Source: Solanum dulcamara | Lineage: Eukaryota > Streptophyta > Magnoliopsida > Solanales > Solanaceae | NCBI RefSeq assembly: GCF_947179165.1 | Contig: NC_077238.1 | Span: 59,787,257 to 59,851,256 of the forward strand | Length of the DNA: 64,000 bases | Direction: 5' to 3' | Shown: one piece after another, positions 47,563-58,200 of the stretch | Numbering within the stretch: the stretch's first letter is position 1 | How the letters are laid out: every line of letters begins with the position of its first letter | Made by a program: the position numbers and the translations under genes | Notes under the pieces: generated by a model | What the model was told of the DNA's origin: nothing | Database searches by the model: none | What the model saw: the letters and a program-made list of their open reading frames with translations, nothing else

Positions 47563-49822
47563 TGTCATGATTCGACCAAGGGCCTAGTCATAACACAGAG
47601 TTGGAACCCCAAAGGGCTCCAACCAAGCCTCTTGACATATAATAAAGTAGCATAAGGTAAAATAGATATAAAAATTAACATGTAAAGAGTCTAAACATGA
47701 ATCATAAAAGAAGAATGTAACTTGATGACATAGACTCAATAATATTTACCCAACTAATGCCTCTACTAACTAAGAAGGGTGGGGGCTAAAACATGTCCCA
47801 AGATCACCCTCAAAATAAGACATAACTAAAAGTCTTTAAAATCAATAATCTTACTCAATATCTAGACCTCAATAGATGAGGACTCGCCAAAAGTTTATTG
47901 AAATGGAAGCTCACTAGCCACGTGTATGAGTGTGATCCTCAACCTCATTCCTACATTATGAGACAATTCAGGCAAAAAATATGTATTAGTGCGTTTGAAT
48001 GTACTAAGTTTGTGCGCATGACATGCAATATAAATTATAAGATGTAATGATTTAGAATGTACATAGTAAAGAAGATCGGTAAAGTCATGAGGACAACATG
48101 ATGATCAAAGCATTTAAAGGACTTAGATGAAAATCATAGAATAACATGATGAGCATATACATATGTGGGATAGGAACCATAACTGATAATAACACCATGA
48201 GAGCTATAACATGGAATCCCATTGTCTCTCCATACAATGAAGAAAAAGGGGAATCTACTTGTCAAAATAGACTCTAATCCGCTAGGCGGGTCATATACAT
48301 ATGTTATATATAGATCCACAAGCTAGGACATTAAGCAAAACTATGGTGGAATGTATTTTAAGGGACAAGAGGTTGCTATTAAGGCTTTTGATAGGGACCC
48401 CACCTCAAGTTTGCTTAGTGCTAAGTCAAATCCCATAAAATACATACATAGCATAGAAATCATAATGAACATATATCATATTCATGATCATAGGTTTGAA
48501 AATCGTGGATCAACTCATTTCATAACATAATTACAATGTGAGAATTGACCTTTCATCATTACAAATCATACTTGTATAATTCATACCATGAGGTTCCTAG
48601 GTCACCACATAGGACCCTAAGTCACCTTTCTTCCATAACTTGCATGAATATCATAATTTGATCATAATTTAAATCCGTAGTCATGATTCATACTTGAATT
48701 TAGATGAAAAACTTGAATACATAATCAATTTGATTGAAAACCATAGAATACTTAGAAATTTTTGAACTTCATACTCATACTTCATGTAATTTATCATAGA
48801 AAATAACTTTATACATGGGCATTCATAATTCAACTTAAAATCATATAATTTACGTAGAAACATACCTATAATGATCATTAGTAATGATTAAAAAAGTAAT
48901 TGAAATAGCCCAATAAAATTCATCAAAATTGAAGTTTAAAAGTGATGAGATTTCATGAGATTTTTGAAGTATACCTTGGACTCCATGAGTGGAAGGGACT
49001 CATGAATCAATCCACATATACCTTGATAGAAATTGGACTTGAATTTGAGAAAGGAGTCTTGATCTTGAAGAAACCCTAACCCAAATCTTGATGAAGACGA
49101 TGAACCCTTGAGAAACCTTGGGAGAGAAATATAGAATTTGTTTGGGAAATAATGAGAGGATAAAAAGAGATTAGGAGTATTTAGGACATAATACTTAATG
49201 AATCTAATCCTTAAAAGCGTCCACATACATTACTAGAATGTAGGGAAAAAGACCAAACTGCCCTTCATAAATCTTGAGTTGGACATCCCTACAACAAGGT
49301 TCTACAAATCGTAGAAGCAGTGATAAGTCGTAGGAATGACTCGTCCTACAGGACCTTAGAAAGACTTGAAAAACAAGTCTCTGAGTGTTTTGTTACGAGT
49401 CATATCTACGACTCATTTTCACTTCTACGAGTCGTTGATTGGACTCATCTCGCAAGTCTGATGGATCCCTGAAATAATGGCCTCTGATCTTTAGTCATGA
49501 CTCATGGTTACGACTTGTAGTCTTCCTTACAAGTCGTGAAAACCACTTGTCTTGCAGGTCTGAGAAACCTACAAGTTGAAGGTCTCTGAAGTTTCACCAC
49601 AACTCGTTTTTATGAGTTGTCTTTGTTCCTATGAGTCGTCAAGTGACTCGTCAACCTTGATCTTGCCTTAGTAAATTTCCAGCTTTTTTACTTTTTCTCC
49701 ACGAGTCGAGTTTACGACCTGTAATAACTTAAATGAGTTGTAGATTGACTTGTAGGCCTGGGTCAGTTCAATTCTTTTAAAACTTTCCTTTCGTTCAATT
49801 TTTCATCTTATAGGGTCTTACA
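47563..49822 (-). repeat. LTR-R, 5' LTR of the array
   Basis: 2.26 kb; on the - strand TGTAAGACCC at 49822 to TCATGACA at 47563. Dense TACGAGTCGTA-type motifs lie at 49310-49770. The patch 48933-49237 is nearly identical to LTR-M. Confidence 0.92.
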
Positions 49823-51111
49823 ATTTTTCATATGAATATCATGTCCTTTTCCTAGAAGTTGGCCCAAACTTAAAATATTACTTTTCAATTATGGCACATA
49901 GTAAACCTTATTAATCAATTTATGGCCACCATCTTTACAGGATATCAGAATCGTACATATCCCTTCAATTTGAATCTTTGAGGTATCTCTAAAAGACACA
50001 CCTTTCACCATTTTCTTGATCTCCACAAACTTTTCTTTGTATACACACTTATGATTGCTTTCTTCATTGTCAAGATACCATGAACTGCAATTATCTGTAT
50101 CTTCTTATTTGAGTGTCATTAACAATGTTGACTCATTTTCTTTTTTATTATTGTCAACAAGGTTAGCTTTCTCTTCAATATTACTATGACATTCCCGAGA
50201 GTAGTGTCCAAATTTATGATAGTTATGACACTCGATTTTAGATTTGTCATACCTCATTTCGTTGGTACATTGATAAGCTTCATGTCCTCTACCTCCTCAT
50301 TGTACACGGCCATGACTTTTGAATGATTGGTGGCTTTTATCTTCATTATTGAATTTATTAATATAACTCCATCCTCTTCCACGGCCCCTGTCATTGTCCA
50401 TTTCATCTATAACGTTTTTCACCTTCAAAATCTTTGACGGATGCCTGAGTTTTAAGAAATTGTTCCAGGACTCTTCTTTTCTCCTTTTCATCGTTTTCTT
50501 CATGAGCTTGTAAAGAACCTTCCAATTGCTCTATAGTCATAGAGTCTAAATTTTGAGACTCCTCAATAGCACACATCACATAATCAAATTTAAGTATTCA
50601 AGATCGAAGGGCCTTTTCTACCACATGCACATCATCTACTTCCTCCTAGCACCTTCTTAATTGATTCACAATAACCATCAATCTTGAACAAAAAACCAAA
50701 ACTATTTGGATTGTTTCATTTTTAAACCTCAAAATCAATCTTTAGAGTTTGAAGTTTTGCCTTCTTCACCTTATCAACTCCTTGAAGAGAATTTTGCAAA
50801 ATGTCTCAAGCTTCCTTTAAGGTGGTTGCATCAGCTTCTTTCTCAACCATGCCATCATCCGAACAATGATGAATGAGAGTGAGGGCCTGTTGATATTTCT
50901 TCCTTGTCCTTAACAAGACATTTTTATCATTTTGGGAAAAAGTTTCCTCATTAACAGCTTTTGTATACCTTCAGTCTACAATGTCCCAATTATTTTGAGA
51001 GCCAAGAATGACTTTCATTCGTAAACACCATTTTTTCATAATTTTCTCTTGTGAGACAGGGTACTAAAAGGATAGTAGATTATTATTTTTCATGGTTCTA
51101 ATACCACATTG
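49823..51111 (-). pseudogene. Copia element E: 5' part of gag-pol, degenerate
   Basis: On the - strand from 51111: a degraded primer site TGGTATTAGAACC (51106-51094); a Copia gag of UBN2 type with 'RMKVILGSQNNWDIVD' and 'EKEADATTLKEA'; a knuckle 'CHNYHKFGHYSREC' (one Cys now Tyr); then the protease/pre-integrase region 'WYLDNEESNHKC', 'KFVEIKKMVKGVSF', 'LINKVYYVP' and 'LSLGQLLGKGHDIHMKN', which is Copia-specific. The protease DSGAS motif reads DNEES. Many stops. It is cut off at 49822 by the Ty3 array, and I did not find its continuation left of 24549. Confidence 0.83.
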
Positions 51112-51625
51112 CTTAAAAAATGATAATCCTACGCAGGATAGTATCCATGCAAAATAACAATAACAACGACATCAAATATTATAACGGGATAAATATGATA
51201 CCCGAATAAAGTAATACAGTACATTGATTATAACTTGATTGTGTCAAAAGTCATCTACTCTTTTAAAATATCAACACTCCTTTTATTTCATACAACTCAC
51301 TATAATTTTATTCCTTTTATTTCATACAACTCACGATAATTTTACTCCCATACTATTTTCTCACAGACTAAGAAATAGCATATTGATTACTCTCACTACT
51401 CTATATTGCTCTCTCTGTTTGGTGTGTATTGAAATGTTTAATTGCTACTCTATTTATAAAGTTGTTGAACCTCTTACTTACATCACTAGCGACTCGGGCA
51501 GTCAATTTCCACAATATTGGCTACTAAATCCCACCAAAGTTTGACTACCAATTTCCACAACGTTTGGCTGCGAATTTCTAGAAATGTGGCTGCCAAGAAT
51601 GCCAAACTTTGAGAGAAAACACATA
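51112..51625 (-). repeat. 5' LTR of Copia element E
   Basis: On the - strand it starts near 51625 with TGTGTTTTCTC and ends just before the primer site. A TATA-like 'tttataaata' is at 51460-51451. A 34-bp tandem repeat (two copies, 51278-51345) lies inside. Boundaries are inferred from position relative to the primer site and TATA. Confidence 0.65.
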
Positions 51626-51814
51626 CACTATTGTGATACTTTAAAACAGTAAAAAACAACTGCCCCTCTCCAAGGACATCTTTTTACTAGTTGATTTCTT
51701 TCCTTTTTATTGCGGGACTCATTTCATGCAAAAACTGATTTCTATGTCTTGTTTCTAGCTCTTGGGGAGTTACCAAAATGTAATTAACACACTTACAGCT
51801 TGCTGGGATTTATT
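51626..51814. other. spacer between two Copia LTRs
   Basis: No coding feature seen. The start of the neighbouring + strand LTR is uncertain and may lie in this stretch. Confidence 0.35.
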
Positions 51815-52344
51815 GTTGTGGGGTCAGTCTCCATTACAAAGTCATAAAAAATAAATTTTTATGAGTCAAAAATGACTGCAAATATTTTCAGCAATTTGCA
51901 ATTGCAAATTATAATTGTTGTCAACAAAGTGCAGCGCAGTTTTTCGGTGGAAAGAATAATTTTGTCAAAATTGTGGATGGTGAAATAAAAATTTCACCTA
52001 TAAAGGGAGCTATTCAGCTCCTCATTCAATACACCAAAATTCATAGAGAGAAAAATTATTTAGAGAGCTGTGAGGATTTCATAAACTATAAGAAAATAGT
52101 TTGTGAGCGATATTTTTAGTAAGGTGGAAGATCAAAAGAGTGTTATTTTTTTTGAGTGTGTGGTAGTCATTTTTGAGTATTGTACTTGTACTACCCAGTG
52201 TAAAATTTCTTACTATAGTGATATCGGTTGCTCCTCTTGGCCCGTGGTTTTTCCCTTATTTGAATTTCCACGTAAAATTCTTGGTGTCATTATTTTTTCC
52301 ATTTTATTTCTACTATTTTAACTATATATATTTTTGTGTTAACA
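51815..52344 (+). repeat. solo Copia-type LTR
   Basis: A leader with 'cctataaagggagc' (TATA-like, near 51990), then 'tgctcctcttggcccgtgg' (52230-52248) followed by 'tttttcccttatttg' and 'ccacgtaaaattcttggtgt', a phrase order I associate with the R/U5 part of Solanaceae Copia LTRs. It ends near 'gtgttaaca' at 52344. No primer site or pol follows, so it is probably a solo LTR. The 5' end is approximate. Confidence 0.55.
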
Positions 52345-53518
52345 TTTTTTTGAACAATCTTTAGGATTCTGGAGGACATGATTTATCAAATGTTTTCCAT
52401 GTAGATGTCAAAAGGATAAGCAAAAGGAAACCTGGTGAACTGGTACTTTTCTATGCTCATTTTATGCTAATGAAAGTTCCACGTTCACCTTGTATTTTGC
52501 AGACGCTCACATTTTTTCCATCTTGATCTTTGATGAACCTGATTGCATAATAGTTTAACATTTGGATTCGTTCAGTTAAATGTGGTTCCAACATTGTAGG
52601 TTCGAAGATTGTCTGCTAGGGTTGCAGTGCATTTTAATTGTTAAGGGATCGTGTATGATTGGGAAACTATATTGATGGTTAGGAGTGGTGAATGATCAGA
52701 TTAACCTGAAATTGGGCGAGTAAAAATGGTGCAAATCAATAAATGAGCATATGATTGACCTTCCCAAGGTTTACTTGGGCTTGATGGGTTGGTCTGATGT
52801 GCTAAACCATGGGTCATTGCCAACTACCCAACGTGACCCAAGAAAAATGGGATGAAGTTCAAACTCTAAAACTTGCATTTTAAGGTGAGAGGAAAAGTGA
52901 TCGGAGATCTGAAAAGCATCACGTGGTCAGAACTTTAAATATCGCTCGCAGCTCTTATTTTCTTTTGACATCGGTGAGTATTCGAGCGAGCTTGTACCCT
53001 CCCTCAACTATTCCATTAGGTACCTTCTATATCCCACCCATAACAAGCAATTCCGTTAATGAATACACTGGTCCTCTGTAAGTTATTCAAATGAAAGCCA
53101 ATAAACTTAGATTTATTTTTGATAAATTTAGGTTCGTATTGCTATCCACAACTAGTTTAGGTTTGAGGCAGTTAATTGATTGATTATATGAATGAACAAA
53201 TTAAAGGGAGAGAGACATAAGGTACTAGATAAAAAAAGTTCAATATGAGAAATACATATTCAAGATTGGTATTAGTATCATACACCTTATTCATGGTCAT
53301 CTTTGCATGATCAAACTTTTTGAACTCTTTTGTTTGCAATATCAGAAGGTTTGTTTCCATCCAAGTAATCTTCCCTACAGCCAAACCACCTCATGTGACC
53401 AATGCGTTAATCATGTACATATATGATCAATTTTCTTAATGTCTTGTTTGAAAAGACATAGATTAATGAATATGTTGTATTGCATAGAAATTTTGTCTGG
53501 ATTTTGCTGATAAAAGAA
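52345..53518. other. gene-free stretch
   Basis: No supported gene, RNA or transposon end. Open frames on the - strand near 53184-53384 and 53411-53602 are Phe/Ile-rich chance frames. Confidence 0.4.
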
Positions 53519-53520
53519 TA

Positions 53521-53804
53521 CTCTCTCCATTCCAAAATAATTGAATTGTTGAAGCATGACACACATCTTAAGAAAAAAAAAATAAAGACATATATTAGTC
53601 ATGTTTTTTCTTTTTTGCCCTTTTCAAACTCCATGCTAGCTCTCAATACTCATTTAATTCATTTTTGGAACTCAACCTTGAAATTTAATTAATGAAGGGT
53701 AAAATTGGAAAAAAAATCAGCATCTATCTTGAATAGTGAACAATTCAATTATTTTGAATACTAAAACAAACTCCAACAATTCAATTATTTTGAAATGGAT
53801 GGAG
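53521..53804. mobile_element. Stowaway-type MITE with TA target duplication
   Basis: 284 bp with ~36-bp imperfect terminal inverted repeats: 'ctctctccattccaaaataa' at the left and its inverse, ending 'ttttgaaatggatggag', at the right. TA flanks both ends (53519-53520 and 53805-53806). CTCCCTCC-like ends with TA duplication are typical of plant Tc1/mariner (Stowaway) MITEs. Confidence 0.85.
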
Positions 53805-53888
53805 TATAATATAGGAGAGTAAATTGAATTTCTTTTTCTTATAAAGAAAGAAGATATATTGATTTTTTAAGATAACACAAACTATTAC

Positions 53889-54117
53889 TCCGGTTGTCCC
53901 TCAAGGTGTTTGACTAGACACGGAGCTTAAGAAAAAAAAGAGGAAGACTTTTAAAACATGTGGTCTCAATTAAGCCATAGAAATTGTTTTGGCTATAAAT
54001 CATCTCATTAAGGGTGAAATGAGAAGTTTGAAGTTAAATTATTTCTAAATATAGAAAGATGTCATTATTTTTGTAACTGAGTATAAAGAAAAGAGTGTTG
54101 CATAAATTGGGACAGAG
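53889..54117. mobile_element. possible degenerate MITE
   Basis: Starts 'ctccggttgtccct' and ends 'cataaattgggacagag', the latter resembling the common 'aatttatgtgacac' MITE end in inverse. Internal phrases ('aaatatagaaagatgtcatt') are of the same kind. The two ends match poorly, so this is tentative. Confidence 0.4.
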
Positions 54118-55253
54118 AAAATAGGTGGTTTCGTCTCATTTGTTTAAGTCTTATTTGGCAGAGGTACTTGGTATTTGTGTTGGTGGGAAGTTGCAAGTTC
54201 CTAGTTGAATAGTCAAGATGCATAAGGAAAAGATAATACAAACTACTTGAGTTTTCTTTTTATAGTTTTTGAGAATGGTTAAATCGCCTAAGTTCTTCAT
54301 GGAAGTTCAGAAAATTCTGATGCTTTATTAAGCCTCTTAAATATTTTCCTCCGTGCTTTTCCTATTGACTTATCTTTTCCATTTGTAATGTTTTGATACT
54401 TCGTTGGACTTCTCTTTGGCAGAATGTAAAACAGAAATCCATCCTATTGCTGCTCAGAAAGCTTGATACGACTAATGCATTGCAACTAGCCCGTGTTGCT
54501 TCTTTCTCTAAAAGCAGCAGACCTTCCCATTTTCATTTCCGTATTGCTTCTTTCTCTAGCCCCTCTTTCTGGTCATTGTTATCAAAAGCAAAAAGCGCAA
54601 AAAAGTTCATAGGTTCACTACGGCTTTAAATTCAAAGAAGAAACAAAACGTGGGCTTTGATGAAAAAAAGCACAAAGGGAGAAAAAAAAGTACAAATGTA
54701 TATATTTAATCCAAGACTAATAATTATAAGCATAATGCCAAATATGTGAACAATGAAATTGAATTTCTTTTTTTACTATAAAGTGAATATCAATTGTTTA
54801 TTGTCTCCTCGTCAGAAGAGGCTCATTGTCAAGGAAAAGTATGCCTTAGAACCTTGACGATGACACAAAAGCGCACATTAAGCAACCGAAGCACTCAAGA
54901 CATTTTGAGCCTCGCACTTTAAGCATGCTTAAAGTGCCTGTTTCTGCCTATCCGAAAATTGGCAGCTTTGATCTTTGCAAATGCTCTGAGAATTTGATTA
55001 ACCTTTCTTGACACGCCATGCTTTTTTTGCTCATAAGATGTGCATTATGGTACAATAATATGGTTCTTCTGTATTGTAATGATCATGTATAATTCTCTAG
55101 TGAAAAAACTCTCTTTCACTATAGTATTTTCATATCTTGTATGATACATGCATTTACATTTTTAATTGAAATACACATGCACATGCATCACATAAATAGT
55201 TACAAAATGTAAAGGAAAAAACCCGCTGGGATTATTGTTGAAAATTTATAATA
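54118..55253. other. gene-free 3' flank of RBOHE
   Basis: No gene recognised. 54585-54950 contains GCGC/AAGCGC-type phrases ('acaaaagcgcacattaagc', 'actttaagcatgcttaaag') that look like a dispersed repeat. The RBOHE 3' untranslated region must lie in the right part on the - strand, but I see no canonical AATAAA close to the stop. Confidence 0.4.
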
Positions 55254-58200
55254 TCAGAAGTACTCCTTATGGAACTCGAAACGCGTGGATGTCTTGTAAC
55301 TTAATTCTTGAGATAGCTTCTTCAACTCCTTTGCCAAGACAGGCATCCCGCAGTAGAAGACTCCTGCATGTCATTTTGTTAGTGAATCTACATTGATTAT
55401 TTTTAATCTCCAGTTTCATTTTGCAGAAGGGAGCCTTGGAGTAACTAGTAAAGTTGCTGCCATGGGACCAGGAGGTCACGGGTTCAAGCCTTGGAAATAA
55501 CCTCTGGCAGAAATGCAAGGTAAGGCTGCGTACAATAAACCCTTGTGGTCAGGCCCTTCCCTGGACCCTGCACATCGCGGAAGCTTAAGTGCACCGGGCT
55601 GCCTTTTTTTTTTTCATTTTGCACTTTTTCTTTTAATTTTTGGATTATCTGTTTATTCGTTCTATTTATCTTCTCTTTCCTTTTTTAATATTCAATGTTG
55701 ACTGGGAAGTGCCTGGTTGGATGTTCTACTTTGTAAATGCTTCAATAAGGTAAATACTTTCTGGTATCAGTTGATCTAATTGTTCGAATACTTCATAGAG
55801 TGCATTGAAGTTACTAGTCCTGACTTCTGTAATAACTGATCTATGCCATTAGGTCCTTTCTAAAGGAACTTAAGATGATTCAGCTCCATTGACTATAGTA
55901 TAGTCTCAAACTGCTTGTTATGTCCACTCTGTCTTCATCTAGTCAACAACCATGTTGTTCTTTGGATATAGCAATATCGCTACATTTTTAGATTCTTCTT
56001 CGGGCTTGTATATAACCTTTGATATTTGTTATTTTTTTAGCCTCTACTATGTGATGATATTCATTAGAATGAGGATGTCTCATTTTTTCTGAATTGACAA
56101 TTAGGCATTAGGTCTAAGGAACTAGAAAAATCATGTAGGAAGGGGCATTTGTCAGAACTGCTGGTGTTTAATAATTTGTCATAGTTACGTTGAGATTGTA
56201 GAAATTCTTTACCTACTGTTGAATAGGGATGTTTCAAAGCTATTTTCTTGAACACTTCAATCCATTTGGGCCTTGCAAAATGTGTCCTCACCTGCAGTAG
56301 AATTAGTTTTAATGTCAGTACGGTTCAAGTGAAACACCTTTTATTTTCTTTTTCATTTACTTGTCAAAAAAACAGAAGATTTTTTTAGAACATTTCTCTT
56401 TGAGAAGCTTTATGTGAAGTAACGGATCATACCCTAGTGCCAGACAGGATGTCAACACCATGTTTTGCATGATTAAGTGCTTGGAGCATGGTGATGAGAG
56501 CTGATCTGGCATCACCTTCTTCATAAACACTCGTTAGATAATTATGCATCTCTATCTGACCCTGTTCCATCACCAGAATACAGGAATATAACTAACTTGA
56601 TTGGCCACTAATTGGTAATATTAAACAGATATCGATCAACTTAGAATTCCAATTAGGAGGAGTGAAGAAAGGTGGTCAGTTTAAGGACATCTAGCAAGAA
56701 GTATGTGTGTACTACTTTGTGATCCATCTCTGCAACTTCATTCATCACTCCTTTGAACCACTCTAAGGATCCAGGTTCTCTGGTAACCCAATAAAAATGT
56801 GCAGTTCTCGTCCTTTGTGATTTCTTCTTTACACTTGATGCTGTGCTTGAAGAAACAAAACTTGTCCAGCTGTCATCTGATGCGCTGGTCTCAGTATTCA
56901 AATCCTGAAACCGCATCATGGACGAAAAATATTTACTTGGAGCCTTACAACGTTATTGTTTTGAAGTTATGATGAAGATTGATTTACCACATTTTCATGT
57001 GCTCTTGTATTGTTCAGTAGATCCTTTAGGATACTTATAAAAGGTGTAGCTCCAATACCAAGTCCTACAAGAAGTAAGACGTCATAATTTTGATAGTCCT
57101 GTGCTGGAGCGCCATATGGTCCATCTACAAGCAATCTAGGTAAACTGCATGGTTGATAGCATTTTTAGACCTTGACAAGGAAATCATATGTAGGTTTGAC
57201 TGGTCAGAAGTACTAAAGTTACCCTCTTTGATCAACATTTTCATGTTCTTCAAACTTTGCTTGACCAACTACACATGCTGGAATCTTTGTAAATACCCTC
57301 TTAAGATCTTTTGTCCAGTCACCTACAATCCGGATATAAACACTGAGGTAGTCATCTCCTGGTGCAGATGTTATGGAAAACGGATGCCTGGAGAAATATT
57401 GACATGTATGTTCAATGCCTGTTAGGAACATAATCAGCTTGCATGTGAAACAACCATACCTACCATTGAAATGATGATATTGTTGGGCACTGCAAGAATA
57501 TATACTGCCCGCTCTTGTATTTAAAACCAGCTGGTTTTGACATGATCAAGCTCAAGACATCTCCTGGAAGTACAGAAACCTGTAAGGTCCGAAAATCAAT
57601 TCTTTATTTGTTTACTCCTATTTTGTTCTTGCTCTTCCTCTCCCTATATTCTTAGGTGGTTTTACAGTTTCACTTTAGGAGCTAGTTTCTTGTACTGTCC
57701 CAAGAATACAAGTGTAATTGAAGAAAATGCCATCTATTTAACCACATGTATCTGCTTCTTGCCCTTAATTTGCTAGAGATGAAGGCCTCATTGGCAACTT
57801 ACCTTCAAGATCTTAACTGCATAGTCTTCTGATCGCCATGTTCTCGAAGTCCTCTCTGCAATGTACAGGATTAATGGAAGGGAGATATACATCCACGTCT
57901 GCAACAGTTATTGGTGACACATTGTTAGCATATAATCTTGGATAAATGTTTTTTAATTTAATGCTCTCTTCGTACTAATTATCTTCATAGTCCTTACAGT
58001 TTTCTGATACCATTTGTGGACAAAGAACAGGAATGTTCCATGTAGTAGTAGCAATATATAGACCAATGCCAGAAGGTGATGAGAATACCAAAATGCGTTA
58101 AAGCCTGTTAATTGGTTCAGAGGGGGTGGCAACTTCAGTATGCTCCTCCTGAAGCATCGTGTTGCCAGTATGAAGGCTATAGTCATCAAAATTACCATAG

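Larger units (their letters stand above)
24549..49822 (-). mobile_element. tandem Ty3/gypsy array: LTR-R, internal B, LTR-M, internal A, truncated LTR-L
   Basis: Read on the - strand, three related LTRs (49822-47563, 42574-40338, 25990-24549) flank two internal regions in the same order (47562-42575 and 40337-25991, the latter split by element D). LTR-M serves as the 3' LTR of B and the 5' LTR of A. Such LTR-INT-LTR-INT-LTR arrays are known products of unequal recombination between LTRs. The family is close to element C (Tekay/Del-like chromovirus). The right end abuts Copia pol sequence at 49823; the left end lacks about 380 bp of LTR, so no target duplication can be tested. Confidence 0.9.

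Noticed and set aside
54393..54629. 78-codon Ser/Phe-rich open frame 5' of the SINE-bearing intron region
   Set aside because: No start context, domain or repeat partner; composition suggests chance.
55426..55611. Possible tRNA gene from A-box and B-box-like sequence
   Set aside because: No cloverleaf or anticodon arm; the body, tail and target duplication identify a SINE.
57153..57425. 90-codon + strand open frame over RBOHE exon 9
   Set aside because: Antisense shadow of conserved coding sequence on the - strand.
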